From the NCBI RefSeq assembly GCF_001431665.1, contig NZ_LLXV01000044.1, positions 1 to 64,000 on the forward strand: a stretch of DNA of 64,000 nt, given 5' to 3'. The DNA is from Stenotrophomonas beteli. GTDB lineage: Bacteria > Pseudomonadota > Gammaproteobacteria > Xanthomonadales > Xanthomonadaceae. The notes below the pieces were generated by a model, which searched no databases, was not told where the DNA came from, and saw only the letters and a list, made by a program, of their open reading frames with translations. This document shows positions 27,349-37,546 of this stretch, piece after piece. How positions within the stretch are numbered: the first letter of the stretch is position 1; each line of letters begins with the position of its first letter. The position numbers were made by a program, and so were the translations under genes.

Positions 27349-28427
27349 GCACCCTCCCCGGCCGCCTGGCCCGGACTGTGCTGCACGCTCTGCGCGCGCA
27401 CGCGGCTGCCCAGGTCAACGCTGGCTTCCACCGACATGCCGGCACGCAGCTGGTCCAGCAGCGGCTGGCCCGGCTCCAGCACGATCTTCACCGGAATGCG
27501 CTGCACCACCTTGGTGAAGTTGCCGGTGGCGTTCTCTGGTGCGACTGCAGCAAAGGTGACGCCGGTGGCTGGTGCAATGCTGTCGATGTGCCCGCGCAGC
27601 GGCGTGCCCGGGAATACGTCCACCTTCAGTTCGACCTGCTGGCCGGGCTGCATGCGGGTCATCTGCGTTTCCTGGAAGTTGGCGACCACGAAGGCGCGCT
27701 TCAGCGGCACCACCGCAGCCACCGGGGTGCCCGGGGTCAGGTAGGCACCCACGCGCACTGCGCGGCGACCGACCATGCCATCGATCGGTGCGCGCAGCGC
27801 GGTGTGCGACAGATCCAGTTCAGCGCGCGCCTGCGCCGCTTCCGCACGCTGCACCGCCGCCTGCGCGGCCTGTACGCCCGCGCTGAGGATGTCGGTGCGC
27901 TGGCGTGCGGTCGACAGCGCGGCCTGGCCCTGCTGCAGATGGGCACTGGCCACGGCCTGCTTCGACTGCGCCTGCTGCGCGTTCTGCACGGTACCGGCGC
28001 CGTCGCGGGCCAGTTCGCGGTAACGCTGCTGGTCGGCACTGGCCAGGGTCAGCTCGGAACGGCTGACATCGACACTGGCCCTGGCCTGCGCGATCAACGA
28101 GTCCTGCTGGGCCAGTGCGGCCTGCGCATTGGCCAGCTGTGCACGGGCATTGGCGAGGTCGGCACGGGCCGCCTGCAGGGCGACCTGGTAGTCGCGGTCG
28201 TCGATGCGGGCGAGCACATCACCGGCCTTCACCGACTGGTTGTCCTCGACTTCCACGGCACTGACGAAGCCGGGAATCTTCGGCGCTACCAGGGTGTAGT
28301 CGGCCACCACGTACGCATTGTTGGTGGTCTGGTGACCGCCATCGCGCAGCAGCAGCCAGGCGCCGACGGCCAGGGCCAGCACGCCCAGGCCCAGGCCGGT
28401 GTTGAGGGTGGTTCGATTGATCGTCAT
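27345..28427 (-). CDS. HlyD/EmrA-type periplasmic adaptor
   Basis: 360 aa. One N-terminal membrane anchor (GLGLGVLALAVGAWLLL) is followed by a biotinyl-lipoyl half-motif (VSAVEVEDNQSVKAGDVLARID), a long alpha-helical hairpin rich in Ala/Gln (about 90-200), and a beta-barrel domain (DLSHTALRAPIDGMVGRR, VVANFQETQMTRMQPGQQVE). It bridges the MFS pump and the outer-membrane channel, as EmrA does. It lies 21 bp after the MFS gene. The operon differs from the classical S. maltophilia emrCAB order because the channel gene is last, so I give no symbol. Confidence 0.9.
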   Translation of the reverse strand: MTINRTTLNTGLGLGVLALAVGAWLLLRDGGHQTTNNAYVVADYTLVAPKIPGFVSAVEVEDNQSVKAGDVLARIDDRDYQVALQAARADLANARAQLANAQAALAQQDSLIAQARASVDVSRSELTLASADQQRYRELARDGAGTVQNAQQAQSKQAVASAHLQQGQAALSTARQRTDILSAGVQAAQAAVQRAEAAQARAELDLSHTALRAPIDGMVGRRAVRVGAYLTPGTPVAAVVPLKRAFVVANFQETQMTRMQPGQQVELKVDVFPGTPLRGHIDSIAPATGVTFAAVAPENATGNFTKVVQRIPVKIVLEPGQPLLDQLRAGMSVEASVDLGSRVRAQSVQHSPGQAAGEGA

Positions 28428-28448
28428 GAGGGGGTTCCTGCGAAGGGT

Positions 28449-29978
28449 TCAGGCCACGGCACGTGGCGGATGGATGCGGGTGGGCATCCAGGCAATGAGG
28501 GGAATGAAGGCCAGCGCCACCAGCGCGACCACCCAGTACAGGTCGGCCGAAGTCAGCGCCTGTACCTGCGCATGCAGGCGCGCGCCCAGCTGCGGGCCAT
28601 CGGCCAGCCACGGTTGCTCGCCGAGGCGGTCGACCAGCACGGTGGAATGGAAATGACGGCGGCCCTGGGCGACAGCATCCAGCACGCCACCGGCGAGCAC
28701 GGCAGCGAAGCCCTTGACCGTGTTGAACCACGCCGAGGCGAACGGGCCGTCCTGCGGCGCCAGGCCGCCGGTGGCCAGCATCAGCAACGGCAGCACCGCC
28801 ATCGGCTGGGCGAACACCTGCAGCAGCTGCACCCACAGGAAGTTGTCGCCGATCCAGGCCACATCCAGGTGCGAGCCCAGCCAGCAGGCCAGCGCCAGCA
28901 TCGCCAGGCCGGTGGCCTGCACCCAGCGGCAGTCCACCGCGCGGATGTTCAGCAGTGCCGCCACCAGCGGCAGCGCGATCACCTGCGGCAACGCCACCCA
29001 CAGCAGCATCGGTGCGGTCTGCAGCGGCCGGTAGCCCTGCACGCTGGCCAGGAAACCGGACGGGATCGAGATCACTGCCAGCAGCACGAACAGCACGCCG
29101 CCCAGCGTCACCAGCGAGTAGCTGAGGTTGCGGTTGGCCAGCAGCTGCAGCTTGAAGAACGGCAGCGGATGGAACCATTCATTGATCATGAACAGCACCA
29201 TCAGGCCGGCACCGCCACCGATCATCAGCGTGATCATCGGCGAGTCGAACCAGTTCAGGCGCGGGCCCTGCACCAGGCCCAGCACCAGCAGCACCAGCGC
29301 CGGCAGGCCCAGCAGCAGGCCGACGCCATCGAACTGGGCGAAGCGTTCCAGCCGCAGCGGGTCCTGCGGCAGGCCCCAGCCGACCATCGCCATCGCGGCC
29401 AGGCAGTACGGCACGATCTGCCAGAACGCCCAGTGCCAGCCCACCTGCTCGACCCAGAACGCGGCCAGCGGGGTGCCCATGCTTGGGCCGAACGTCGCCG
29501 TCAGCGCATAGCCGGCCAGGCCGTACAGCTTGATGCCCGGCGGCAGAAAGCGCAGCGCCACGCTCATCAGCAGCGGCGGCAGTGCACCACCGCACAGGCC
29601 CTGCAGCGCGCGCAGCAGCAGGAACACCTGCAGGTTCGGGGCAAGCGGGCACAGCACGCCCAGCACCATGAAGCCACCGATCATCGCCAATGCGAAGCGG
29701 CGCAGCGAGAAGGTGGCCGCACACCACGGTGCGAAGGCCATCGCGCTGACCGACATCGCGCTGTAGAGGGCGATGATCCAGCTGCCGTCATCGACGCTGA
29801 AACCCATCGCACCGCGGATGTCGGCCAGGGCAACCTTGGTGATGTTCTCGTTGAAGCCCGACACCAGCACTGCCAGCAGCACGCCACACAGGCCGACCAG
29901 AATGCGGCGATCGAGCCCGGGGGCGGCGGCAGGACGGGGCGCTGCGGCGGCCGGGACAGCGGCGGCCGGCGGACTCAT
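28449..29978 (-). CDS. DHA2-type MFS multidrug transporter, EmrB-like
   Basis: 509-aa inner-membrane pump with about 14 hydrophobic segments after an Ala/Pro-rich leader. MFS/DHA2 traits are DDGSWIIALYSAMSV in TM2, LRALQGLCGGALPPLLMS (motif near TM4), and GPSMGTPLAAFWVEQVGWHWAFW (TM5-6). The protein drives drug or acid export using the proton gradient, with the adaptor and channel downstream. The start is ATG at 29978; a GTG at 30005 is possible. It is probably controlled by the LysR gene just upstream on the same strand. Substrates are unknown. Confidence 0.88.
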   Translation of the reverse strand: MSPPAAAVPAAAAPRPAAAPGLDRRILVGLCGVLLAVLVSGFNENITKVALADIRGAMGFSVDDGSWIIALYSAMSVSAMAFAPWCAATFSLRRFALAMIGGFMVLGVLCPLAPNLQVFLLLRALQGLCGGALPPLLMSVALRFLPPGIKLYGLAGYALTATFGPSMGTPLAAFWVEQVGWHWAFWQIVPYCLAAMAMVGWGLPQDPLRLERFAQFDGVGLLLGLPALVLLVLGLVQGPRLNWFDSPMITLMIGGGAGLMVLFMINEWFHPLPFFKLQLLANRNLSYSLVTLGGVLFVLLAVISIPSGFLASVQGYRPLQTAPMLLWVALPQVIALPLVAALLNIRAVDCRWVQATGLAMLALACWLGSHLDVAWIGDNFLWVQLLQVFAQPMAVLPLLMLATGGLAPQDGPFASAWFNTVKGFAAVLAGGVLDAVAQGRRHFHSTVLVDRLGEQPWLADGPQLGARLHAQVQALTSADLYWVVALVALAFIPLIAWMPTRIHPPRAVA

Positions 29979-30132
29979 CGCCGGGCACCGATCCGTGCAC
30001 TGCACGGCATGTTGAGGGTCATTGGAATGCGCTCAGTGAAACTCCGGGGAGCGCAGTCTAGGGAGCCGGTGCCCTACGAAAAATGGCGTGGCCCGCACCC
30101 CACGCGTGCGTCAGGCGCACGCTCCGGTCCCG

Positions 30133-31050
30133 TCAGCGACGCCCATCCTCGCTGGCGTCGCACATGCCCTTGATCGCACGGCGCAGCCACTGGTGTGCCG
30201 GATCGTTGTCCATGCGCGGATGCCAGGCCTGTACCAGAGCCACCGTACGTACCGGCACCGGCAGCGGGAACATGCGCAGCGGCAGGCCCATGTAGGCGAT
30301 GCGCTCGAGCATTACGCTCGGCATCTGCGGCAGCACCAGATCGGAATCGGCAGCGGCGAAGATCGCGCCATGGAAGGTGGGAATGACGACGGCCACACGC
30401 CGCTGCAGGCCAAGCAGCGCCAGTTCTTCGTCGATCGGCCCATGGGTCAATCCGCGCCGGGAAACAGCGATGTGGTCGCATGCCGCAAAGCGCTCGGCGC
30501 TGATTTCGCCATCGAACAGCGGGTGATCCGTACGGGCTGCGCCCAGCAGCGAAGTAGTGAACAGGTGCTGCACCTTGGTCTCGGGACTGTGCCGGCCCGC
30601 CGTACTGATGTACAGGTCGATGCGCCCCTGCACCATCGCGTCATCATCAGTGTCGCCCTCGGGAACGAAGCGCAACGTGCAATGCGGGGCCTGCTCGCGG
30701 AAGACTTCGCGCAGCCGACCACCGTAGCTGCCGACGAACACATCATTGGCCCGCACGCTGAAGGTACGCTCCAGCACCCGCATGTCGACTGCGCGACCGG
30801 CGTTGAATACGCGATGGGCCTGCTCGATCACATCGCGGACCTGCTCACGCAATTGCAGCGCACGGGGCGTGGGAGCCAGGCCTCGTCCGGCACGTACCAG
30901 CACCGGGTCGCCCAGCGCGGTACGGATCCGGCCCAGGGTACGGCTCATCGCCGGCGCGCTCAGGTTCATCCGCCGCGCAGCGGCGGCCACGCTGCATTCG
31001 TCGATCAGCACGTCCAGTGCCAGCAACAGGTTCAGGTCCGGCAGGGGCAT
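30133..31050 (-). CDS. LysR family transcriptional regulator
   Basis: 305 aa. The N-terminal winged HTH (about 1-60: LLLALDVLIDECSVAAAARR and LSAPAMSRTLGRIR) is followed by a periplasmic-binding-like effector domain. The ATG at 31050 is chosen because GGAG lies 7 bp upstream and MPLPDLNLL is a usual LysR opening; a longer frame adds 22 residues. It sits about 155 bp upstream of the efflux operon in the same orientation and is divergent from the stress-protein gene, so it may regulate either. The inducer is unknown. Confidence 0.88.
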   Translation of the reverse strand: MPLPDLNLLLALDVLIDECSVAAAARRMNLSAPAMSRTLGRIRTALGDPVLVRAGRGLAPTPRALQLREQVRDVIEQAHRVFNAGRAVDMRVLERTFSVRANDVFVGSYGGRLREVFREQAPHCTLRFVPEGDTDDDAMVQGRIDLYISTAGRHSPETKVQHLFTTSLLGAARTDHPLFDGEISAERFAACDHIAVSRRGLTHGPIDEELALLGLQRRVAVVIPTFHGAIFAAADSDLVLPQMPSVMLERIAYMGLPLRMFPLPVPVRTVALVQAWHPRMDNDPAHQWLRRAIKGMCDASEDGRR

Positions 31051-31191
31051 GACAGTCTCCAGTAAATCAGATGACTCTACGACACGCGTAACGACCGTAG
31101 ATTGCGTTTTACGCATTCATTGACTGCCGCGCACGGCATGGGTGCGCGCACGGACATCGGCGACCATCCCCGGCCTGCCAAGGAGACATCC

Positions 31192-31638
31192 ATGTTCACT
31201 ACCCTGCTGGTCGCCCTGGACGGCGGCCCCCAGCACGCGCGCGTGCTGGACCTGGCCGCGGCCATCGCCGGCCCGCGCAGCCGCCTGCACCTGCTGTGCG
31301 TGCTCGACCCCGAATTCGCGCTGGCCGCCGATGCCAGCGAAGCCGATCGCCGCGAGTATCCGGAAGCCGCGCGGCAGCGCTTGCAGGCAGAGACGGTGCT
31401 GGCCGAAGCCCTGGCCGAGCTGCGCGAGCGCGGCGTCGATGCCATCGCACAGATTCCCTCCGGCGATCCCGGCGAAGTGATCAGCGAGCAGGCGCTGCGC
31501 CTGAAGTGCGACCTGATCGTCATCGGCCATCGCCACCTGTCCCGGCTGGAACGCCTGTTCGAACCCTCGGTCGGGCAATGGACCATCGACCACGCGCCCT
31601 GCCCCGTGCTGGTGGAAACCCGCGACCCACACCCCTAG
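31192..31638 (+). CDS. universal stress protein (UspA fold)
   Basis: 148 aa, cytosolic. Begins MFTTLLVALDGGPQ, and the second half has the Usp core CDLIVIGHRH followed by CPVLVETR. The ATP-loop consensus G-2X-G-9X-G-S/T is not met: the loop reads IGHRHLSRLERLFEPS, with only one of the glycines. It is therefore more likely a UspA-like, non-ATP-binding member. AAGGAG precedes the ATG. The next gene starts 5 bp after its stop, so the two form an operon divergent from the LysR gene. Confidence 0.88.
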   Translation: MFTTLLVALDGGPQHARVLDLAAAIAGPRSRLHLLCVLDPEFALAADASEADRREYPEAARQRLQAETVLAEALAELRERGVDAIAQIPSGDPGEVISEQALRLKCDLIVIGHRHLSRLERLFEPSVGQWTIDHAPCPVLVETRDPHP

Positions 31639-31643
31639 CCCCC

Positions 31644-32114
31644 ATGGCTCCACGTTCCCCGCTGTTTCCCACGCGGGTCAGCTACCGCGCCTTCGGGCGC
31701 CAGTTCGGCCGCGGCGAACAGGCGCTGCTGGGCGCGATACGGCAGCTACGCGACCCCGATCTGCACGCCGATGGACTCGCCCAGCTGAGCGGACTGGGGC
31801 TTGGCCAGGAGGGCTGCGAGGCCTTCATCGGCCTGCTGCCACTGCTGGCCACGCCCGCGGCCCCGATCGATCTGCTGCCGGCCGGCTCGCCGTTCATTGC
31901 CGCCAGCGAACTGGACCTGCTGGTCTGCCTGCTGCGCATCGCGCAATGGCGGCACGCACGGCCCCGCGAAGACGACACGCTGGCACCGTTGCGTCGGCAG
32001 TTGGCGCGCTGCGCGACGGCCGTGCAGGCGGCACAGCTGCCGTTGCGGCAGCGCTCGTTGTCCCCGGTCGGGCTGAGGCTGCTCGATCCCAGCGGCTGGT
32101 TGCGGCAGCGATGA
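31644..32114 (+). CDS. hypothetical protein in operon with the stress protein
   Basis: 156 aa, Leu/Ala/Arg-rich, probably all-helical, with no signal peptide. Short recognisable stretches are FGRQFGRGEQALLGAIRQL and SELDLLVCLLRIAQWRHAR. The length of the helical run and the absence of charged catalytic motifs suggest an adaptor or structural role, but no family is recognised. The ATG is 5 bp downstream of the usp stop, so co-expression is likely. Confidence 0.65.
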   Translation: MAPRSPLFPTRVSYRAFGRQFGRGEQALLGAIRQLRDPDLHADGLAQLSGLGLGQEGCEAFIGLLPLLATPAAPIDLLPAGSPFIAASELDLLVCLLRIAQWRHARPREDDTLAPLRRQLARCATAVQAAQLPLRQRSLSPVGLRLLDPSGWLRQR

Positions 32115-32158
32115 CCCGGCCGCACCGCCCCGCGTTCGCATGCAGGGGCAGGACGCGC

Positions 32159-33616
32159 TCAACAGTCCATCGTTCCGTGCGCGCTGCCCTCGTCATCCAG
32201 CACGTGCGCATGCAGGACCACCTGGTTGCGGCCGGCACGCTTGGCGGCATACAGGCCGGCATCGGCATCGGCCAGCAGCTGATCGGCGCTGGCCATCGCG
32301 GGCGGATGCAGATAGCCCACGCCGATGCTGATACTGACCGGCCCTTCCGGCAGTGGCAGCGCCGCCACCGCCTCGCGCAGGCGCTCGGCCAGCGCCAGCA
32401 CCCCCGACAACGCGCTGCCGGGCACGATCACTGCGAATTCCTCGCCACCGTAGCGCGCAACACGATCACCGGCACGACCGGCGCTCGCCTTCAGTACCGC
32501 TGCCACGGCCTGCAGGCAGCGGTCGCCGGCGGGATGGCCGTGGCGGTCGTTGAAGGCCTTGAAATGATCGATGTCCAGCAGCAGCAGGCCCAGCTCGGTG
32601 CCACTGCGCCGTGCGCGGTTCCACTCCGCCAGCAGCAGCGCATCGAACTCGCGGCGGTTGGCCACCCCGGTCAGGCCATCCTGCCGCGCCAGTTGGTCCA
32701 GTGCTGCCTGGCGTTCCAGAAGATCCGCCTGGAGCAGCACGCTGCGCAGGCCGAAGCCCAGGGTGGCTACGACGAAGCCCGCGACTGCCAATGGCCGCGC
32801 ATGATCGACCACCAGCGTGCCGACCACCAGCAGCAGCAACGGCAGGATGATCGGACCGGCGGCCTGCACCGTCCGCGCCAGCCGCGGGTGTGGCGTTGCG
32901 CCTGTGTCCGGCGCCGTGTCCAGCGCCAGGCAGGCGATCAGCAGGAACGGTACGTCGATCAGCAGATCGTTGAACGCACCGAATGCATCATCGGATGTGT
33001 AATGGTTGATGTAGTAGGCCACCAGCAGGTAGGCCAGCGCGTACAGCGCCAGTGCGCGGAAGAATCTGCGCCGTTCGGGCACGTCGCCGGCCAGCCATCG
33101 CACCACGGCGAACCCGGCGATACACAGGTTCTGGATGTCGAACATGCGCTGCATGTTGGCCATCGCGTGGGCGTCGACCTCGACACGGGCGGCAAACGAT
33201 GCGGTGTGTACGAAGAACAGCACACCCAGCAGCGCTGCCATCGCCGCGTCGATCAGGCTGATGCTGAAGCGCTCGCGGCGTGCCCGGGCCAGGATGAACA
33301 CCAGCGGCACGCCATACAACACGTACAACAGCAGGCTGACGCGCGGAGTGAAGTCAGCCCGGCCGGCGCCCAGTGCGTCCACCATGTTGAACGTCATACC
33401 GCCGGCCCACAGCAGCATTGCCATCGCGGTGGCACGCCAACCCAGAGCGGCGCGGTCACGTTGCGCCCGTACCAGGCACGCGGCAGCGGCCAGCAGCGGC
33501 GCGCCGGCCAGGAACACGAAAGAGCCCACGCCCGCCGGGCCCGGCCAGAACGCCACGGCCAGGCCATGGCACAGCACATACAGCAGCGCCAGCACTACCG
33601 GCATGCCTTCCCCCAT
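32159..33616 (-). CDS. membrane-bound diguanylate cyclase (GGDEF domain)
   Basis: 485 aa. About eight N-terminal hydrophobic segments (1-300) form a membrane sensor. The C-terminal GGDEF domain has LARQDGLTGVANRREFD, LLLDIDHFKAFND, and the active loop RYGGEEF, preceded at the usual spacing by RAGD, an inhibitory I-site (RxxD). It should make cyclic di-GMP with product inhibition. ATG at 33616 or 33604 (the latter after GGGGGAAGG) are both possible. It is single and converges on the stress-protein operon. The membrane part resembles no ligand domain I can name. Confidence 0.92.
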   Translation of the reverse strand: MGEGMPVVLALLYVLCHGLAVAFWPGPAGVGSFVFLAGAPLLAAAACLVRAQRDRAALGWRATAMAMLLWAGGMTFNMVDALGAGRADFTPRVSLLLYVLYGVPLVFILARARRERFSISLIDAAMAALLGVLFFVHTASFAARVEVDAHAMANMQRMFDIQNLCIAGFAVVRWLAGDVPERRRFFRALALYALAYLLVAYYINHYTSDDAFGAFNDLLIDVPFLLIACLALDTAPDTGATPHPRLARTVQAAGPIILPLLLLVVGTLVVDHARPLAVAGFVVATLGFGLRSVLLQADLLERQAALDQLARQDGLTGVANRREFDALLLAEWNRARRSGTELGLLLLDIDHFKAFNDRHGHPAGDRCLQAVAAVLKASAGRAGDRVARYGGEEFAVIVPGSALSGVLALAERLREAVAALPLPEGPVSISIGVGYLHPPAMASADQLLADADAGLYAAKRAGRNQVVLHAHVLDDEGSAHGTMDC

Positions 33617-33708
33617 CCGCAAGGCCGTATGGGCGCACGATAGCGCGCCGGCACGCCACAGCGGCGTGATCCACTGCGGCAAAACGACACTCCGCGTGCA
33701 CCACCACG

Positions 33709-33781
33709 GTAGTGCCGGCCGCTGGCCGGCAATCCCAGGCAATCACAAGGCTGCAGGTTGCCGGCCAGCGCCCGGCACTAC
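33709..33781. repeat. inverted pair of GTAG-type (SMAG-like) palindromes
   Basis: GTAGTGCCGGCCGCTGGCC at 33709 and its near complement ending in CTAC at 33781 face each other. Together they could fold as one long hairpin or two short ones. They lie between the diguanylate cyclase promoter region and the end of fghA. Confidence 0.82.
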
Positions 33782-33791
33782 CGGAATGCCC

Positions 33792-34622
33792 TCAGGCGTA
33801 CAGCGCGCGGGCGTGATGGGCGATGTGCTCGCCGATGAAGCTGGCGATGAAGTAGTAACTGTGGTCATAGCCGGGCTGCAGGCGCAGGGTCAACGGATGA
33901 CCGGCCGCTTCGCAGGCCGCCTGCAGGCGCTGCGGCTGCAGCTGGGTCTGCAGGAACTCATCGGCCTCGCCCTGGTCGACCAGCAATGGCAGCCGTTCTT
34001 CGGCCATGGCCAGCAGCGCACAGGCATCCCACTGCGCCCAGTCTGCGGGGTTGTCGCCCAGATAGGCGGTGAAGGCCTTCTGCCCCCACGGCACCTGGCT
34101 GGGCGCAACAATCGGCGAAAACGCCGACACGCTGCGGTAGCGCCCCGGGTTGCGCAGGGCGATCACCAGCGCCCCATGGCCCCCCATCGAATGCCCGCTG
34201 ATGGCGCGCGCGGCGGTCACCGGGAAGTGGGCCTCGATCAGCGCCGGCAGTTCCTGCACCACGTAGTCGTGCATGCGATAATGCTTGGCCCACGGCTGTT
34301 CGGTGGCGTTGAGATAGAAGCCGGCGCCCTTGCCCAGGTCGTAGCCTTCGGCATCGGCCACCTCATCACCGCGCGGGCTGGTATCGGGCGCAACGATGAT
34401 CACCCCGTGCTCGGCCGCATAGCGCTGCGCGCCCGCCTTGGTGATGAAATTCTGCTCGGTGCAGGTCAGTCCGCTCAGCCAGTACAGTACCGGCAGCGCC
34501 TGCGTCTGCGCCTGCGGCGGCAGGAACACGGCGAACTGCATCGGGCAGCCCAGCGTGGTGGAATGATGGCGGTAGACGTCCTGCCAGCCGCCGGAACAGG
34601 CGCGATGTTCGATGCGTTCCAT
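33792..34622 (-). CDS. fghA: S-formylglutathione hydrolase
   Basis: 276 aa, cytosolic. Hydrolyses S-formylglutathione to formate and glutathione, the second step of glutathione-dependent formaldehyde removal. It is an alpha/beta-hydrolase of the esterase D type: [14 protein letters not shown] (oxyanion region), [10 protein letters not shown], the nucleophile in [20 protein letters not shown] for the acid, and the His in [16 protein letters not shown] lies before the ATG at 34622. It is the last gene of the frmR-adhC-yqcC-fghA operon. Confidence 0.95.
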   Translation of the reverse strand: MERIEHRACSGGWQDVYRHHSTTLGCPMQFAVFLPPQAQTQALPVLYWLSGLTCTEQNFITKAGAQRYAAEHGVIIVAPDTSPRGDEVADAEGYDLGKGAGFYLNATEQPWAKHYRMHDYVVQELPALIEAHFPVTAARAISGHSMGGHGALVIALRNPGRYRSVSAFSPIVAPSQVPWGQKAFTAYLGDNPADWAQWDACALLAMAEERLPLLVDQGEADEFLQTQLQPQRLQAACEAAGHPLTLRLQPGYDHSYYFIASFIGEHIAHHARALYA

Positions 34623-34644
34623 GAAACTCTCCTGCGTGCCGGTC

Positions 34645-34989
34645 TCAGCCGCCACGTGTGTTGATCAATTCATCCAGCTGCGACAGCAGGCGCAGCAGCG
34701 GTCCGACGCCGGGCTGGCCGTCCAGATTGCGGTACGCGGCCACCGCCACCTGGCTGCGCGGCGGCCATTGGCCGCCAGCACAGGCTTCGTGCAGGCGGGG
34801 CAGGAACACCTGCGCCAGCCAGTGTTCGAACGGCATCTCATCGATGCCGAACGGTGAATCCACCGCACGCGGCGCCCCGACCGGCCCCTCGAGCCAGCCC
34901 AGCGCACGCAGCGCCTGCTCGATCGGTTCGACCAGGGCCGCGCGCGGGTCGTCCGCGCGCGGCCTGCACAGGGCATCCCGCCAACCCAC
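34645..34989 (-). CDS. YqcC family protein (DUF446)
   Basis: 114 aa, helical, cytosolic. The family pattern is clear: an initial helix, [35 protein letters not shown], and a final LLSQLDELI. The molecular function of YqcC is unknown; in E. coli it neighbours the truC pseudouridine synthase gene. Here it lies inside the formaldehyde operon, between adhC and fghA, starting with GTG 8 bp after the adhC stop. That unusual place may hint at a link to glutathione or formaldehyde chemistry, or simply be an insertion into the operon. Confidence 0.82.
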   Translation of the reverse strand: MGWRDALCRPRADDPRAALVEPIEQALRALGWLEGPVGAPRAVDSPFGIDEMPFEHWLAQVFLPRLHEACAGGQWPPRSQVAVAAYRNLDGQPGVGPLLRLLSQLDELINTRGG

Positions 34990-34997
34990 GCCGCGGC

Positions 34998-36441
<1,444 letters not shown>

Positions 36442-36460
36442 GGCGAGGCCACCTCGGAAC

Positions 36461-36479
36461 TATACTGGGGGATAGTATA
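36461..36479. promoter_or_regulatory. probable FrmR operator
   Basis: TATACT and AGTATA form a perfect dyad around the G tract GGGGGAT, immediately upstream of frmR. A G-rich centre flanked by AT-rich inverted arms is the operator type of the CsoR/RcnR/FrmR family. It would sit over the promoter of the frmR-adhC operon. Confidence 0.78.
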
Positions 36480-36510
36480 CACGCCCGCCTCCGAACTCAA
36501 TCTGCCGGGG

Positions 36511-37416
36511 TCAATCGAACAGCCCCTGGCCTGCGAGCCGAGTCAGCTCATCCACCACATAACGCACCTTCGGCCGCAGGTGGCGGGTTGGCGGCCACAG
36601 CGCATGGATGTCGATATGCCGCTGCATATGCGCGTCCAGCACCGATTGCAGCGCGCCGGATTCCAAGTGCCGGCGCACCAGTGACTCCGGCATCTGGCAG
36701 ATGCCCAGCCCGGCAATGGCCGCATCGATCACCGCATCGCCGTCGTTGAGCTGGTAGCGGGCGTTCGGGATGAACGTCCCATCCGCATCATCGCTGCCGA
36801 CCCGCCACGCCACCGGTTGCCCATGCCGGAAGCCGACGATGCTGCGGTGCTGCGCCAGTTCCTCCACGGTCGCCGGCACACCGTGCGCCTGCAGGTACTC
36901 CGGCGATGCGCAGGTGACCAGTCGCTGGCGCCCCAGCCGCCGCGCCACCAGATGCTCGGCCTGGTGCAGCCCGCCGAAGCGGATCAGCAGGTCGATGCCT
37001 TCCTCGACCGGATCGACGAAGTGATCGGTGAAGGTCATCGTCAGCTGCAGGTCCGGGTACTGCCGGCACAACCGCAGCAGCACCGGCAACACCACCAGCC
37101 GCCCGAACGAGGACGGCATGTCGATGCGCAGCCGCCCGCTGGGCAGGCCGGCCGAGCCCAGGCAGGCCTCGGCCGCGGAGATTTCCTCCAGCGCCGCCGC
37201 ACACGATGCGTAGTACGCCTCGCCATCGGTGGTCAGCGCGATGCGGCGCGTGGTGCGGTGGAACAGGCGCACGCCCAGCCGCGCTTCCAGCCGGGCGATG
37301 GCCTTGCCCACCGCCGAGCGCGAGATGCCCAGTGCATCGGCCGCTTCGGTGAAGCTGCCCGAGCGTGCGGTGGTAACGAAGGTCACCAGCCCATTCAACG
37401 ATTCCAGCGGCAGCAT
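36511..37416 (-). CDS. LysR family transcriptional regulator, adjacent to an old yellow enzyme gene
   Basis: 301 aa. HTH at about 1-60 (FTEAADALGISRSAVGKAI), linker RLFHRTTRRIALTTDG, then the effector domain beginning GRLRIDMPSSFGRL. It is of the CrgA-like group by the RTTR and ALTxxG pattern. It is transcribed divergently from the ene-reductase gene across 130 bp, the usual layout for a LysR regulator and its target. It probably senses an electrophile or quinone, but the ligand is not visible. Confidence 0.9.
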   Translation of the reverse strand: MLPLESLNGLVTFVTTARSGSFTEAADALGISRSAVGKAIARLEARLGVRLFHRTTRRIALTTDGEAYYASCAAALEEISAAEACLGSAGLPSGRLRIDMPSSFGRLVVLPVLLRLCRQYPDLQLTMTFTDHFVDPVEEGIDLLIRFGGLHQAEHLVARRLGRQRLVTCASPEYLQAHGVPATVEELAQHRSIVGFRHGQPVAWRVGSDDADGTFIPNARYQLNDGDAVIDAAIAGLGICQMPESLVRRHLESGALQSVLDAHMQRHIDIHALWPPTRHLRPKVRYVVDELTRLAGQGLFD

Positions 37417-37546
37417 CTGTCGCGCTCCATTGGGGACAAATAGTCCCGCACCGAGGGAGATCGAAGCGCTTTATGCACCCGCATGTCAACTCCATCCTGT
37501 GTGCATCGCGCCGCTGGCGCCCCTCCTCCGCACCGAGACGACCGAC

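Noticed and set aside
25936..31050. The known S. maltophilia emrCAB efflux operon
   Set aside because: Gene order here is MFS, adaptor, outer-membrane channel with a LysR gene, while emrCAB has the channel first and a MarR-type regulator.
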